Positions 20,493 through 33,372 are shown, numbered from the stretch's first letter. The stretch: DNA of 60,000 nucleotides from Liolophura sinensis (GCF_032854445.1 NC_088295.1:92685805-92745804), one strand, 5' to 3'. A program made the numbers and translations. The notes: generated from the letters alone by a model not told the origin.

Positions 20493-20525
20493 ACAAAAAT
20501 AAATAAATAAATAAATAAATAAATA
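20493..20525. repeat. AAAT microsatellite
   Basis: aaataaataaataaataaat run directly after the 27-bp array. Confidence 0.9.
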
Positions 20526-20864
20526 TAGCTGTAAAAAAGAGCATTATGATAAAATAACTTATGCATGGAGGGTATTCATCTGAGATTTTATTCTTCCTTT
20601 GAGAATTTCTCGACACTTGCCGTTGCTTACATACATACCTAATTAACTATAAATAGGCATAGATACTGGATTTTCCGTTCAGGCTCATGAAGCAAGGTCA
20701 GATCGGCCTATATAGGCATACGATGATCTACGAGTCTGGTGTACTGTGGCGAGGTTACTTATCAAACAAATTCACTCTCGACAAACAATATGTATGCATG
20801 CTTATCGTGTTTAAATCTGTAATATGAGCACACATTTAGATCTGTAATATGAGCACTTCATATA
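20526..20864. other. Unique spacer, no gene seen
   Basis: A small duplication, gatctgtaatatgagcac, lies near 20814-20856. Nothing else recognised. Confidence 0.4.
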
Positions 20865-20888
20865 TATATATATATGATTGCTCTTCAG

Positions 20889-21110
20889 TACACACACACA
20901 CACACACACACACAACACACACACAACACAACACACACACACACACAACACACACACACACACACAACACAACACACACACACACACACACACAACACAG
21001 ACACAGACACACAGACACACACACACACAACACACACACAACACACACACAACACACACACACACAACACACACACAACACAACACACAAACACACACAC
21101 ACACACACAC

Positions 21111-21179
<69 letters not shown>

Positions 21180-21180
21180 G
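20889..21180. repeat. Interrupted CA microsatellite ending in TA
   Basis: About 270 bp of CA dinucleotides interrupted by acaaca and cagaca, then (TA)n to 21178. Confidence 0.97.
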
Positions 21181-21186
21181 ACTTTT

Positions 21187-21295
21187 TGAATTTATTTATT
21201 TATTTGATTGGTGCTTTACGCTGTACGCAAGAATATTTCACTTATACGACGGCGCCCAGCATTATGGTGGGAGGAGACCATCCGCGGGCTTTTGG
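21187..21295 (-). mobile_element. SINE tail fragment, minus orientation
   Basis: tttgattggtgctttacgct, gaatatttcacttatacgac and ccagcattatggtgggagga match the reversed family tail. The copy abuts the CA/TA tract. Confidence 0.75.
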
Positions 21296-24200
21296 AATTA
21301 AATTTAAAATTAACAGCGTGCAATGTTATAGCATTGTGTAGGAAATAGAAAATAAACTGCGATATCGTGAACGGTGTCCTCAGAAGCCGACTACGCCCAG
21401 TCTGAATGAGAAGGATTTCATATTCTCCAAATATACTATTCAGATTTGGTCTCGTGTGCCCATATAAATTTGATTCTTATAGAGACAAATTAGCACGATA
21501 TAATTCAATAGTTGTGAAAATTTTAGCCACATTCTTCCTGCACCAGGTAAAGATCTTCAAACCGCATAACGATGCGCTTGGTCAGGTATAGGCCAAGACA
21601 CATACAGTGAATGACGGGGACAAACAGATAAGCGTGAGCCAGGTGCTCTTAGGAGAAATCACTAGATACATGTACACAGTCTTTGCTTTTTGGTCAGAAA
21701 TCCGAGCGGGATTTATGTTAAAGAATTTAGTTTGCTCTTCCAATTCAACTACTCCTAAACAGTCGTAGTTTGTACGATACATTTTTTTTCCAATTCTTAG
21801 CGGGGGAAGAGGGATATATTTTTGTACTATATATAGATAATTTCTAAAGAACTTAAAATTAGATCAAGTACACTTCTGGTACTCGCATATGAACACCAAG
21901 TTTGTGCAGTTATGAGTTATCTCCCTTCACTCTGATCCATCTTTAGTATACACTGTATACATCGGTCAGTATACCCACGTTGGCCTATAGGCCTACACGT
22001 CTTAAGTTAAGCATATTTATACAACATAAATGAGATGCAGTCTACATCCGGATCCAGAGCTTCATAAAATAAATTAATGAGCAAAACATCAACCACGCCT
22101 TCTCACTTTGTACATGTAATTCCATTTGAATAAACAAATATAATTTACACTGTTCCGATCAAACTATAGGCCTACCATCAGTTCCGGTCAAACTACCAAG
22201 CTCCGGTCGTTATGGTCAAATTACCATCAGTTTCTTTCAAACTACCATCAATAATTCCATTTAACAAACAAATATAAATTTGCACACTTCCAGTCTAGCT
22301 ATACCATCAGTTCCTATCAAAGTATCACCAGTTCCGATCAAACTTACAAGGCAAATGTTAAATGTCAACATTTTTTGTACAACATGCTAAAGGCTGTAAA
22401 ATATAAGTGCCGATATTTTAAAATGTTTCGTGGCCTCAAGATTGTTTGCAACATGTAATTAAATGACAATTTTTTGTAACATTAATAATGCCAAACACGC
22501 ACCTAAAAAGGTGTTTCAGTTTCAACAGAGTAACATTAATACAGTTAATATTCTAATTCCCAAAACATCTTTGCCGAATCACGGTATAAGGGCAAGAAGA
22601 GAAGTATCGTTAGATACACTTTTGTTCGCTATAGGGGCCAACTCTTTGACCTCTGCACATTTTTTGGATGAATTTTAACTCACGGAGATTGTTTAATGTA
22701 TATACTGACGGAGCAAAATATACTCAGTGACAACGAAAGTTTAGACGAGGAATGATCGAGCTCCTCGGTCACACAACCGAAATATAGTTTGCGATGGAAA
22801 AACTCTATTGTTACTATATATGAACCAAACCAATTTATATACGAATATATATTGATGTAAAAATGTAAACGTAATGATTATGGAAACTCTTGTAATGATT
22901 TGTACACCCGTGTGGGACATTTGTGTTGTCTTATTGTCTGTCTTATATAGATGTACAAAATACTGGTTCTTCAAGCTCATTATTCCTTGCCAGATGCCAG
23001 AATTAGTTACTTAGTACAACCGAGCAGAGCACAAAGTATCTCAGTTACGGATACTTTAAAGGCGTAGTTTGCGCCGTTTTCCATGCAGAGCTCACATGTA
23101 TGTAATAAACCTATACCATGGGTATTAATAAGTATCAACCGTCTATCAACCACTGAACCAAACACAATACAAAATGATGGTTTGGGCGAACTCTTTAACA
23201 AGTAGTTTGTAACGCTCAGTTGGTATTTATATATGTGAATTAAAACGCTTACGTCCACTTTATCAGTGTGTAGACGGCAAATACAAATGTCGGCAATAAC
23301 TATTAGTTAGAGTATTTAGTTCTATAACTATAACTACGCATTCAATCCAAAACCGTATCGGCTTGGTGAGGATTTTAGAGCCATACTCACGCAACTTAAT
23401 ATGCTGTATGAAGCTGGTGAATAGACGTGGGAGGGGAGATATTATAACGGATTTCCTTCTGCTGCATAGTATCCTATATGAGAAAGTGGGTTGTCTACCG
23501 TGACCTAATGATCTGGCTAGATAGGTCATCGCATGAGGATGTATTACTTTTTCATGGAAAACATTTAGGTATACGGATGTTTTATAAATCCTAAGGGTAT
23601 GTCGATAAGTGTGACACCATTTGTATTTAATCGTTGTTGTGTATTCGACTGATCTGGGCCATAGTGTTCATACAACACGAGTGTTTCTTGTGTGCGTAAA
23701 AAACCGACGATTTTATACTAATAGCCAAAATTTCCGAATTCAAAATGTTCCAGATATCTGAATTAACTCAAATACTGCTCACAAAGCATCATGTGAATCT
23801 CGGCTCATACATCACATTCTTGTCCTCCACCCCTCCCACCGTTCCTTCTCCAACGCGCATATCATGATGTCTTTGTACCTTGTCCGTACATATTCCACAC
23901 TCACTTCAGCTGCCTTAGCTAATTTACTTTAAGGACATACATAATCCTCCGTATGAGTTTCTGTTAATGGATAATCATAATAACTATACCATAAGCAACA
24001 AAATGAGAAAACGCAATCACATAAATTTCATCATGCAATTAGCAGTCAACTTGTTTATAGCAAACTATTTCTTGGTAAATGCAAGGTGTACTCGGGACGC
24101 ATGGACGGAAGGGGTCATGTTAGGGTGATATGATGTTTTCCCACGTCATTCAGCTATATACACGGAGGAATAAATTGTCTTGATGGGGATACAAATTTCA

Positions 24201-25499
24201 GAAGTGCTCTAAATCAATTTATATATACTTGTACGTCAACTCTTAATGTTTGTATTCCTTTAACCTTAATACAATCTAATTATTTTTATATAACTCAAAC
24301 GCAGACATTTTTACCTCTCAAGTGCACAAATGTCCACACAGTATTTAGCTTTGTAAGATACTTATTATGTACCGTTAACCCATTTTGTCCGTTGTGAACA
24401 TAGATCTGTCTAGTCACATAGAACCGGTACTGAAATCTTGTGCAATGTTTCATTTTCGAGTTTTGTCAATTTTGTTAATTTGCTTTCATGTCTTAATTTA
24501 GCTATTTTTCTTTTTGTAGTTTCAGTTATTGTATTATATATATTATTGTATTATAAATAAGCCTAGTGTTTTCAGGTCTGTAGTTGGGCGAATGACTGTT
24601 TGGCGTGAATAAATCACACGCAAGTTAATAATATTGAATTTAATGAAAAGTAATTATACACCGAATTTAACAAAAAGTAACCATACATGATAAATAAAGA
24701 TCCATGAAGTACTGTAGTGACTACCGGTAGATATCGACTTCCGAGTCATGATTTGCTGGTCCTGGTTTCATTCTGTATTCTTCCTTATTTCGCCTACATG
24801 CTATAACTTCTCCAGGGCGTTCAAACCGGTCGCCCCTGATCTCCTACAAAATAAAGCTGCATGGAAGCTGTGTATATGTACCGGTGTCGATATGTGTATA
24901 AAAGGTTGTCACACTGAACGAGAAGTTGTGCATTTCTGTAACTTCAAAGAGAAAACATGATAGAGTCATTTTTTATGTCACAGATGTAAATTTGTATATC
25001 GGTGATATGAGCTTGTGCTATCTTCGTTGTGGGTAAGTGGTATATATATACATACCGTACGTATATCTTGTAACTATAAACTTTGTGCATACCGGTAATT
25101 TTCTTTTTCCTGTTGTGTTTTGGTTTTTGTTTATTTTTAACCTAAAACAGCTTCCAAATTTCATTATCTTATAACCCTCAAAGCTGAAAAGTCCGTGCCG
25201 TTTTTTCTAGACTTCGATAATCCCTGTAGAGAAAGGGGCTTTCCGTGTGGTCCACCTCACGATCACGTGGTGTAGGCTTATTCAGTAGGAAGAGGCGTGT
25301 TCGAGGGCCTGTTCTGGTCAAATGTGCAGGGCTTTGGTGATAACCAGCTACAGTCAGGAAAGGAAAAGCCTGTAGATGAGCTGTGTGATAGCAGATATCA
25401 TCACTTTTCACTTATATTACCTGTATCTTGCGAAAATGTGTCTCAAATTGTACAAGTTTGGGGAATCCCCGAAATATGCACGCTAGTATTTGTATCTGA
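21296..25499. other. AT-rich region without a convincing gene
   Basis: Several 60-90 codon frames exist, but none combines splice signals with a recognisable domain. A degenerate 22-bp tandem lies at 22150-22345 and a 133-bp spaced direct repeat around aaacaaatataa at about 22134 and 22267. Confidence 0.45.
22150..22345. repeat. Degenerate 22-23 bp tandem
   Basis: Variants of accatcagttccggtcaaact recur about seven times, interrupted by unique sequence. Confidence 0.6.
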
Positions 25500-25789
25500 A
25501 AATTGATTGGTTGTCGTCGTCACGTGATATCGGGGCTTTCCCTGTCGACGTCCTCGCTAGCCGGATGAAGTCGACGAAAACATACGCTTGAAAAATTGAT
25601 GTTGTTAAACGAATGAAAGCGACAAAAACCTTTCTTTTCCAAAGGTTTCATCCGGAACAGCTATTGATTACGTAAAGTACTGGATTGTTAGTCACGCATG
25701 TAACGTTGTGAGCAGAAAGCCAGCCGCGGGGGAGTAAGGTTTTGAAGGTGATCTCAAGTGGCGGTAGGTAAAAGTGTGTCAGTCTTTAC
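25500..25789 (+). promoter_or_regulatory. Promoter-like region of the 25.8 kb gene
   Basis: Sequence becomes CpG-rich here: tcgtcgtcacgtgatatcgg with an E-box cacgtg at 25521-25526, and an inverted CCAAT (attgg) at 25506. No TATA box at a fitting distance. An in-frame TAA lies about 20 bp before the ATG, so the frame does not continue upstream. Confidence 0.45.
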
Positions 25790-28115
25790 ATGGCGACGAA
25801 ACCAAAAGCATGTGTCGGACGAGTTGATGAGGAGGGTTCGGTGCCCCAGCGCGGGGCAACCCGGGGCAAGACTAAACACCGTGCTAAAGGGGAGAAAAAA
25901 CGGGAGAAGAGAAAAGGTGAGATTGTACCCTACAGAGAATCTCAGAATGATAACATTGGCCATATTATAGAAGCGGACTTCCAGTTAAGTAATGTACAGA
26001 AGCTACAGCAGCAGTTAGCACATGGGGAGACGTCGGATATGGCACAGGTTGGAGCAACCTCAACAGCGCAACCACCCATGTTAGACCAGAATGAGGCAAA
26101 TGCCCGGATTGTTGCTGCTGAAGCAATGTCCGTGCTGGCCTCTGGTTTAGGCTTGACACTTCCAGGAGCAGTGAGCAGACACAGAGAATTTAGCCCTGCG
26201 TCAGTGTCGAGCAGGAGTAGTTCTACTAGCGAGGAGGCTCTGGTGATTAGCTTGCCTGCCCCAGATAGTGACACACCCACCACAACAGGTAGAGACTTAG
26301 AACAGGGTGACTATGTCCAGGAGGACACAGTGTCATCCTCATCAACAGGTAAACATCAAATCAGAAGAAAGCAATCCCCAGTGATTTCCTCCATATTAGA
26401 GAATGGTAGATCAAACTACTGTGGTATAAACAGTCCACCTCCTGTGTTGCAAAGTGTTGTAAATCATGCTGAAAGTGCCACGCATCAGGGCAGAACCAGT
26501 CCCTGGGCAGCAGCAGCAGCCAGACCCACACCTGTCCAGGTGCAGCCTGTGCCTAACCCCATACAGCGTAAGAGTCAGGCAAAGGCCTGCAAACCATCTA
26601 AATCAGCTCAGTCAGAAAGTAGTGAAGTTCCCAGAGTGGTTAACCCAGGACCATGGAGCCAGGAACAAAAATTTGTGGTCAGTGTCAGTGAGGAATATTT
26701 CCCCCCTCAGAAGAGGAGTCGTACGATAGAGACACAGACAGGTGCTGAGGCCATGGACATTGAGAACTCCGAGATGATACCTGATCTACATAACCTGTCT
26801 CTGCGCCCGTCTAAGGCATCCACATGCCCAGTGAGACATGTAAGAGGAAGCCCTGCAAACCAGTCAGGAAGTGTACAGTCTCCATCATCAGCTGTGAGAG
26901 AGAACACTAGATTACCTGACAACACACATTGTCCTCAGCCACAGGTAGTTCCTGATAGAAGAATGTCAGACAAGCCTAATGGCTTAACACCATTCCCTGT
27001 GTACCCTCAAAAAGGTGAAGCTTTTCCAAGGATGTCAAGCAAACTGGGTACGCTCAAGCCAAGCACTGTGAAGGATGGCAGGTTGATTGTGACACCGGTA
27101 GGTGTCTCAGGAGCAGTGTCGCAGCTCCCTAGTGATGGACACAAGCCCCAACTGCCACTCTCCATTCTTGCTCTACCAAGAAAGCAGGCCCCTGTAGCCA
27201 ACCAACGCCCTTTGGCTGCCCCATCCCCTACTCCTGCACCTATCCCAGTATCTTCCAGCGTTCCTAGAAAGAATGCCTCTGAGGACACAGACCACAACCT
27301 GCAGACTGCTCAGCAGCAAGCATTACAGAGACTGAGTGATAACCTGGCCCGGGCATCTCCCAAAGAGCGTGCCTTCATGCTGGGACAGATTCAGGCTATA
27401 GTAACACTGCAGAGGGCAAATCAGCTAGGGCAGAATGCACAAGGCTTGGTGCCGTCTCTGCCCATAACCCCTACCCCTCACATAACCTTATCACCAGGTG
27501 CATCTCTAAGGGCCATGGCTTCCACAGAACAGAACACTGTAGGCCATTCTCCAGCAAAAACTGGAGGTTTCTATTCCTTGTCACCTCAGGGGAGAGCATT
27601 AGAGTCTTCTACCCAGGTTGACAATAAAACACAGATGGACTTTACTCTGGTGTCTGTGCAGCATGGTCACAGCGTAGGCACAGTGGAGCACAAGGGGAGT
27701 AGCCAGTGCCCTGTGACTGAGGGCGTGTCACCACTCCCACAGACAGTACTGCAGCTAGATAACTCTGTAACACCAGTAACATCAACACACCATACAAACT
27801 CTAACATCAATCACCCGTCCAGTGCCTCTTACAGCCCAGCTGTGTCCCCGTCTCACCCACAAAGCACTGAAAACAGTACCAGAGGTCAGGTGGCCTTCAC
27901 AGACAGCAGTTTGATACAGGTTAAGAAAAACAGCCAGTATGTTCAGCACGACACCAGCGGAAGTCACCTGCCATTCAAAAAACGGAGAATGGCAGAGTAC
28001 CCATCAGAAGCAGGGAACTCGTCCCACAGTTTTGTGATTAGTCCTGTGTCCCTTGGCAGCTCAGAGACCTTGTCCCCTATTCCCGTGGTGACAGCTGTGT
28101 CCAGGGTGTCTACAG
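25790..28115 (+). CDS. Large first coding exon, Ser/Pro-rich probable nuclear protein
   Basis: From ATG 25790 the frame runs 775 full codons to a strong donor cag/gtaagc (GT at 28116, phase 1). It could read on to a TAA at 28192, but those last 25 codons are probably intron. The start context is weak at -3 (T) but has G at +4. The protein is mostly disordered. A basic stretch lies at residues 21-42 (R-G-K-T-K-H-R-A-K-G-E-K-K-R-E-K-R-K). A possible helix at 63-77 is Q-rich. Long Ser/Pro/Thr regions follow. Other basic patches are P-P-Q-K-R-S-R (about 305) and P-F-K-K-R-R (728-733), both NLS-like. A short helical segment lies near 505-545, with R-A-F-M-L-G-Q-I-Q-A-I-V-T-L-Q-R. There are no zinc fingers or enzymatic motifs. 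A chromatin or transcription cofactor is a guess from composition. The family was not recognised. Confidence 0.8.
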
Positions 28116-28192
28116 GTAAGCCATCAGCAGGCACAGGTACTCTACAGGCTACCTTGCATGCATTGAGCGCTGAATGTTGGAAATATAAGTAA

Positions 28193-29413
28193 ACTTGCTT
28201 CAGGGTGTTTCTCAGAACTTAGTAGTTGGCTATTTGCAGGCTGCCAATGACATTATTTATAACTAACTATCTTTATATAAACCTAGGTATATCTGTCGTG
28301 AATTATATACCATGGCATATGATATTATCTCCTTTGAAACTATTTCTGTCTGTACATCACATGTGGAAAAAGTTTGTCAGCCATGGCGGTAGTGTGTCTT
28401 AGTTAAATGTAATAACATGTTAACATGTATATTTTTGCATTTTTAAGCACATCTACATGAACATGCAACATGTGAACCGTAACAGTACATCAGATATCTG
28501 TAGAGCGCTCAGTTTGAACATTTTTCTTCCTGACATACACGTAATAAAGAGCCTGCAGTCAGAAGTACACACCGAGTATTTGTAGTTGAACCATTTTTTC
28601 ATATCATTTTTTAGTATCTTATCATAAGACCGTATCTTACCACAACTTACAAGTCAGAGATTTCTACATTGAACTTGTTAATGCACTTCCTCAGTGCTCA
28701 TACGAACACACATATTCCAATTGCAGTTTTGAGCTTTCTGTATTCCTTGGAATACAACTATCTGGAAAATGAGAATTTTTTTTGCTTCTTTTTAACCATT
28801 TTTACCATTTTTTCTACATACATGTACTGCATAAGGCTGTGGCTAAAACACCTATCAAATAAATAATCAAATGCATAGAACTGTATTTCTTGTGCGCATA
28901 AATTTTGATAAAACTTCAGAAATGTGCTTTACTGTAATGAGCCAGCTTGGAATGTGCTACAGCTTGTTTATATATTTATGAATGTTATAAGGGTTTACTG
29001 CTGTTCCGATGGACGGGTAACTCTTCTGTGTCATGGTGGTCAGGTTTAATAATGGCTGGAAGAAATGAAAATGTTTGGAGAGTAGGAAGAGGAAGACCAC
29101 CTGCTAATAAACCTATATGTTTTGTATTCATACATAATCAGATACTTCCTATTTGTGGGTGGGGCACCTGTTAGATGTAGAGTGCATTGGTACAAACTCA
29201 TCATACAGAACTCCAGACCAAGTTTTGTTTCCTGGATAGAAAAACTGCTTTTTGTTTGATCAGTACCATGCTACAGTTTGTACTCAGGAAGTGTTATCTA
29301 AGTGGCACACTCCTTGCTCTATCATGGGTCTCTCAGGAACATATGTGTGATTCTCCAAAAGGGACTATTTTGAGGATTTAAAAAAATGTAAGCCTTTGTA
29401 TGTATATGTACAG
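28193..29413. other. Probable intron of the 25.8 kb gene
   Basis: AT-rich, no array and no exon-like segment seen. Confidence 0.4.
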
Positions 29414-29544
29414 CTGCATTGCAAGATGTCAGGTTGATGATGCACAAAGATATGGAAGATGACTTGGTATTGCAGGATGTAAGGGTTATGGGGCCCAAGA
29501 TGTGGACCAAGAACCTGAGACAGTTTGTCAGAAACTTGCTAAAG
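29414..29544 (+). CDS. Candidate exon 2 of the 25.8 kb gene
   Basis: An acceptor gtatatgtacag ends at 29413. Joined in phase 1 to the previous exon, the frame reads A-A-L-Q-D-V-R-L-M-M-H-K-D-M-E-D-D-L and on to R-Q-F-V-R-N-L-L-K. Two possible donors both leave phase 0: gtaagg after 29478, or the weaker gtttcc after 29544. Residue content looks coding. The link to the first exon is inference from phase agreement only. Confidence 0.35.
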
Positions 29545-29725
29545 GTTTCCTGCTTTATTGGGGGTACTCAGATATTAGTGAAAAATTTTTCAGTATGGCA
29601 TTAAACAGCAGTCAAGTAAATAAACAAATAAATTGTTAAGTCCTTAGTAATCACCACAGGACAGAAGGAAATGGAACTACTTTGTTTATTGACATTGTCT
29701 GGTATAAAAGAAGATCCTCTTTTCG

Positions 29726-29865
29726 GTCGCCATGGGTTATTGCTGATCATGAGTTATGGACATAGCCTAATTTTATGGGTTATTGCTGATCATGAGTTAT
29801 GGACATAGCCTAATTTTATGGGTTAATGCTGATCCTAAAATTAGTGCCGATAATGGGTTATTTGT
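29726..29865. repeat. 46-bp direct repeat, two and a half copies
   Basis: atgggttattgctgatcatg with agttatggacatagcctaat, then a decayed third copy. Confidence 0.85.
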
Positions 29866-30361
29866 TAATCTTTTAATGATTTAGAATGTTAATTCTTTTC
29901 CGTAGTGTGTGAGATAATGTCAGTTGCAGGTAGTTGCTAGTCTAGTTGGTAGTATTGTAGTACAATACATGTAGGTATTAGGCTCTGATATGCCTGTAAT
30001 GGGCTCAGACCACATGGGGATTCCCCTGTAATTTCCATCACAAAACTACGGTGCACATGTACATACAGCTAACCTAGTTATACACATGGAAGCTAGCTGT
30101 GTAGAACTGGTGCAGCTGGGAAAATTTATAAATCTTAGCTATAAGTAAATATATGTAAGTGATTATAATCAGTTGATGGACTAAAAATTTACATGAACAG
30201 TCTTCAGACTTTTCTAGAGTGAAAGACAAATTTCTACGTGTTTCTATGTGTTTTTAAGAGTCTTCAGTTTATTAAAACTAAAAACTCAAAGTGGTGTCAG
30301 CTTGTGTAGTAACCATGGCAATTAGTGTGCATGTACAGGTGTGTGAGAGTTATTGGCTGAC
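29866..30361. other. Unique spacer, nothing recognised
   Basis: No exon-like or repeat structure seen. Confidence 0.35.
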
Positions 30362-30391
30362 ACAATTTGTAGATTCTGATCTACAAATTGT
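30362..30391. other. Perfect 12-bp stem hairpin
   Basis: acaatttgtaga and tctacaaattgt flank a six-base loop ttctga. Confidence 0.7.
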
Positions 30392-30490
30392 AATTGTCTT
30401 CAGTTCTATTCTTTTCTCTACCATTGTGGAAGTGACATGTAATGGACAAGTCTTGTATGAAGGTGCTATATGCGTGTGACTGCATAGACT

Positions 30491-30742
30491 ATTGTTTGTT
30501 TATTTATTTATTTAATTAGTGTTTTACGCCATACTCAAGAATATTTCCGTTATATTGCGGCGGCCTGCATTATGGTGGGAGGAAACCGAGCAAAACCTGG
30601 AGGAAACCCACAACCATCCGCAGGTTGCTTTGGAGACAAAGCCAGGATGAGCTGGACTTGAACTCACAGCGACTACTTTGACGAGAGGCTCCTGGACCAT
30701 TGCGCCATGCTGGCATGCCAACTCCCTCAGCCATGGAGGCCC
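30491..30742 (-). mobile_element. Full-length SINE, minus orientation
   Basis: Left end is the T-rich reversed tail with ttaattagtgttttacgcc. The body has gcattatggtgggaggaaac. The right end is the tRNA-like head with the reversed B-box ggacttgaactcac and terminal ccatggaggccc. No clean target duplication was found, so it is probably old. Confidence 0.85.
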
Positions 30743-30879
30743 ACTAGACCCTACAGCTCTTGTGCATGTTTTCAGTTTGTACACGTATGCATTTTGTTAG
30801 CAGTAAAACTTAGCTCTGTTGTTTTATCAACAGCCCCCATGTATGTGTATATAGTATGGCACATTAGTATGACACTTGG

Positions 30880-31836
30880 TTCTGTTCTTTTGTAAGTCCT
30901 CATACATGTGTATATGGCAGAGTAATGTTGTAATGTTGAGGTGACACTTGGTTCTGTTCTATTGTAAGTCCTCGTACATGTGTATATGGCAGAGTAATGT
31001 TCAGGTGACACTTAGTTCTGTTCTATTGTCAGTCCTCATACATGTGTATATGGCAGAGTAATGTTGTAATGTTGAGGTGACACTTAGTTCTGTTCTTTTG
31101 TAAGTCCTCATACATGTGTATATGGCAGAGTAATGTTCAGGTGACACTTAGTTCTGTTCTATTGTCAGTCCTCATACATGTGTATATGGCAGAGTAATGT
31201 TGTAATGTTGAGGTGACACTTAGTTCTGTTCTTTTGTAAGTCCTCATACATGTGTATATGGCAGAGTAATGTTGTAATGTTGAGGTGACACTTGGTTCTG
31301 TTCTTTTGTAAGTCCTCATACATGTGTATATGGCAGAGTAATGTTGTAATGTTGAGGTGACACTTAGTTCTGTTCTATTGTCAGTCCTCATACATGTGTA
31401 TATGGCAGAGTAATGTTGTAATGTTGAGGTGACACTTAGTTCTGTTCTTTTGTAAGTCCTCATACATGTGTATATGGCAGAGTAATGTTGTAATGTTGAG
31501 GTGACACTTAGTTCTGTTCTTTTGTAAGTCCTCATACATGTGTATATGGCAGAGTAATGTTGTAATGTTGAGGTGACACTTGGTTCTGTTCTGTTGTAAG
31601 TCCTCATACATGTGTATATGGCACAGTAATGTTGAGGTGACACTTAGTTCTCTTCTATTGTCAGTCCTCATATATGGCAGAGTAATGTTGTAATGTTGAG
31701 GTGACACTTGGTTCTGTTCTATTGTCAGTCCTCATACATGTGTATATGGCAGAGTAATGTTGTAATGTTGAGGTGACACTTGGTTCTGTTATATTGTCAG
31801 TCCTCATACATGTGTATATGGCACATTAATGTTGAG
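30880..31836. repeat. 63/72-bp minisatellite, about 13 copies
   Basis: Unit contains gtgacacttagttctgttct, attgtcagtcctcatacatg and tgtatatggcagagtaatgt. Some units lack a 9-bp tgtaatgtt. Each unit holds a pyrimidine-rich stretch ending in ttgtcag or ttgtaag, resembling a 3-prime splice site. Confidence 0.94.
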
Positions 31837-31881
31837 GTGGACAGCAGCAGTTATGACGATTTGCCATCAACTATTGATCAG
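31837..31881 (+). CDS. Candidate short exon at the array edge
   Basis: Unique sequence starts where the array stops and reads V-D-S-S-S-Y-D-D-L-P-S-T-I-D-Q, followed by cag/gtattg. The acceptor may be gag at 31834-31836 or the better ttgtcag at 31794-31800 inside the last array unit; both keep phase 0 and an open frame. Low confidence because of length. Confidence 0.25.
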
Positions 31882-32805
31882 GTATTGTATGTCATTGATC
31901 ATGTCATGAGTCATGAACAGTATTGATTGGCCTGGTGTGGTGTATGGGCCTGTGCACAAGGAATGTGGCAGTAGTGTGACTCCTAGACCCCCTTCCCCCT
32001 CCCCCCCCCCCCCCGCCTCCGTCCCCTACCACCACCATCACCAAACCTTAGTAGTATGTGGGTTACTGTGCTGACAGTGTTCCAGGAGCCCTGTAGCATG
32101 CCATTCAGACAACTATTCATTCCACATAAGACCATTTGTAAGTAGGTTATATTTCGCAATGCTCAGGTACACACTGTATGTACATGTATGCAGTAGGCAA
32201 TGTAGGTAGATTTTCAGTGTATGGAGACATTCAGTCTGGGTGAACCAGTACACCGGTCCCTTAGTCAACATGTCACCCCTTTTTTGCCCTGTAGTTCCAT
32301 GGGCTGTTACAACCCAGTATCTTTCTTTCTATTGGTCAAAATAACTTAGTGACCTCCCTTATTAGTAGCTATTATTTAATGGATCTTAGAAATTCGTCTC
32401 TCTGTCACCTTTAAAGTAGAGAATGTCAGTACTATATTCTGTAATGCTACTTAGACAGCAGGCAAAACGAACATTTTTTTATTTATATGATAGATATGTT
32501 TTATTTATCAGGATAGCCGAAATGTTGCTGTTGACATTCAGACATTCAGATTGAAATGAATCTGGTAGTGCTGTGTGATCCCTTTTCGAGAGTTTCTATC
32601 TGTAAGAACTCCATTGGGAATAAAACTGGGGTGGGGTGGTGTTGATTTATGGGTGCAGCGGGGTTTGGGGTTGACTTATTGACAGAAGGGATATCTTAAT
32701 TAGTTCATTTTTATAGGCTGCATTTGTGTAGCCTGAAGAAATAATGGTCCCATACCTGTGTATGTAATTATTTGTTTATACTTTGCAGAGTATATACTTG
32801 TAGCA
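31882..32805. other. Unique spacer with a C-rich tract
   Basis: A poly-C run near 32004-32014. No exon recognised. Confidence 0.4.
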
Positions 32806-33372
32806 TGTAGAGGGAGGAAAAGATGGTATAGAGGTACAGTGTAAAATGGGAAAGATGGTATAGAGGTACAGTGTGCAGGTAAAATGGGAAAGATGGTATA
32901 GAGGTACAGTGTGCAGGTAAAATGGGAAAGATGGTATAGAGGTACAATGTGCAGGTAAAATGGGAAAGAGGGTATAGAGATACAGTGTGCAGGTAAAATG
33001 GGAAAGAGGGTATAGAGGTACAGTGTGCAGGTAAAATGGGAAACATAGTATAGAGGTACGGTGCGCAGGTAAAATGGGAAAGAGGGTATGGAGGTACAGT
33101 GTGCAGGTAAAATGGGAAAGAGGGTATAGAGATACGGTGCACAGGTAAAATGGGAAACATAGTATAGAGGTACGGTGTGCGGGTAAAATGAGAAAGATGG
33201 TATAGAATTACGGTGCGCAGGTAAAATGGGAAAGAGGGTATGGAGGTACAGTGTGCAGGTAAAATGGGAAAGAGGGTATGGAGGTACAGTGCACAGGTAA
33301 AATGGGAAAGATTGTATAGAGGTTCAGTGTGCAGGTAAAATGGGAAAGAGGGTATAGAGATACAGTAAAATG
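32806..33372. repeat. 38-bp minisatellite, about 15 copies
   Basis: Unit aaaatgggaaagatggtata, gaggtacagtgtgcaggt. The frame of 200-odd codons on minus is a repeat artefact. Confidence 0.95.

Noticed and set aside
20874-21341. Threonine/histidine and cysteine/valine repeat frames
   Set aside because: Translation of a CA microsatellite.
28116-28192. Last 25 codons of the 800-codon frame as true C-terminus
   Set aside because: A consensus donor cag/gtaagc lies before them, and their sequence loses the composition of the protein. They are more likely intron, though not disproved.
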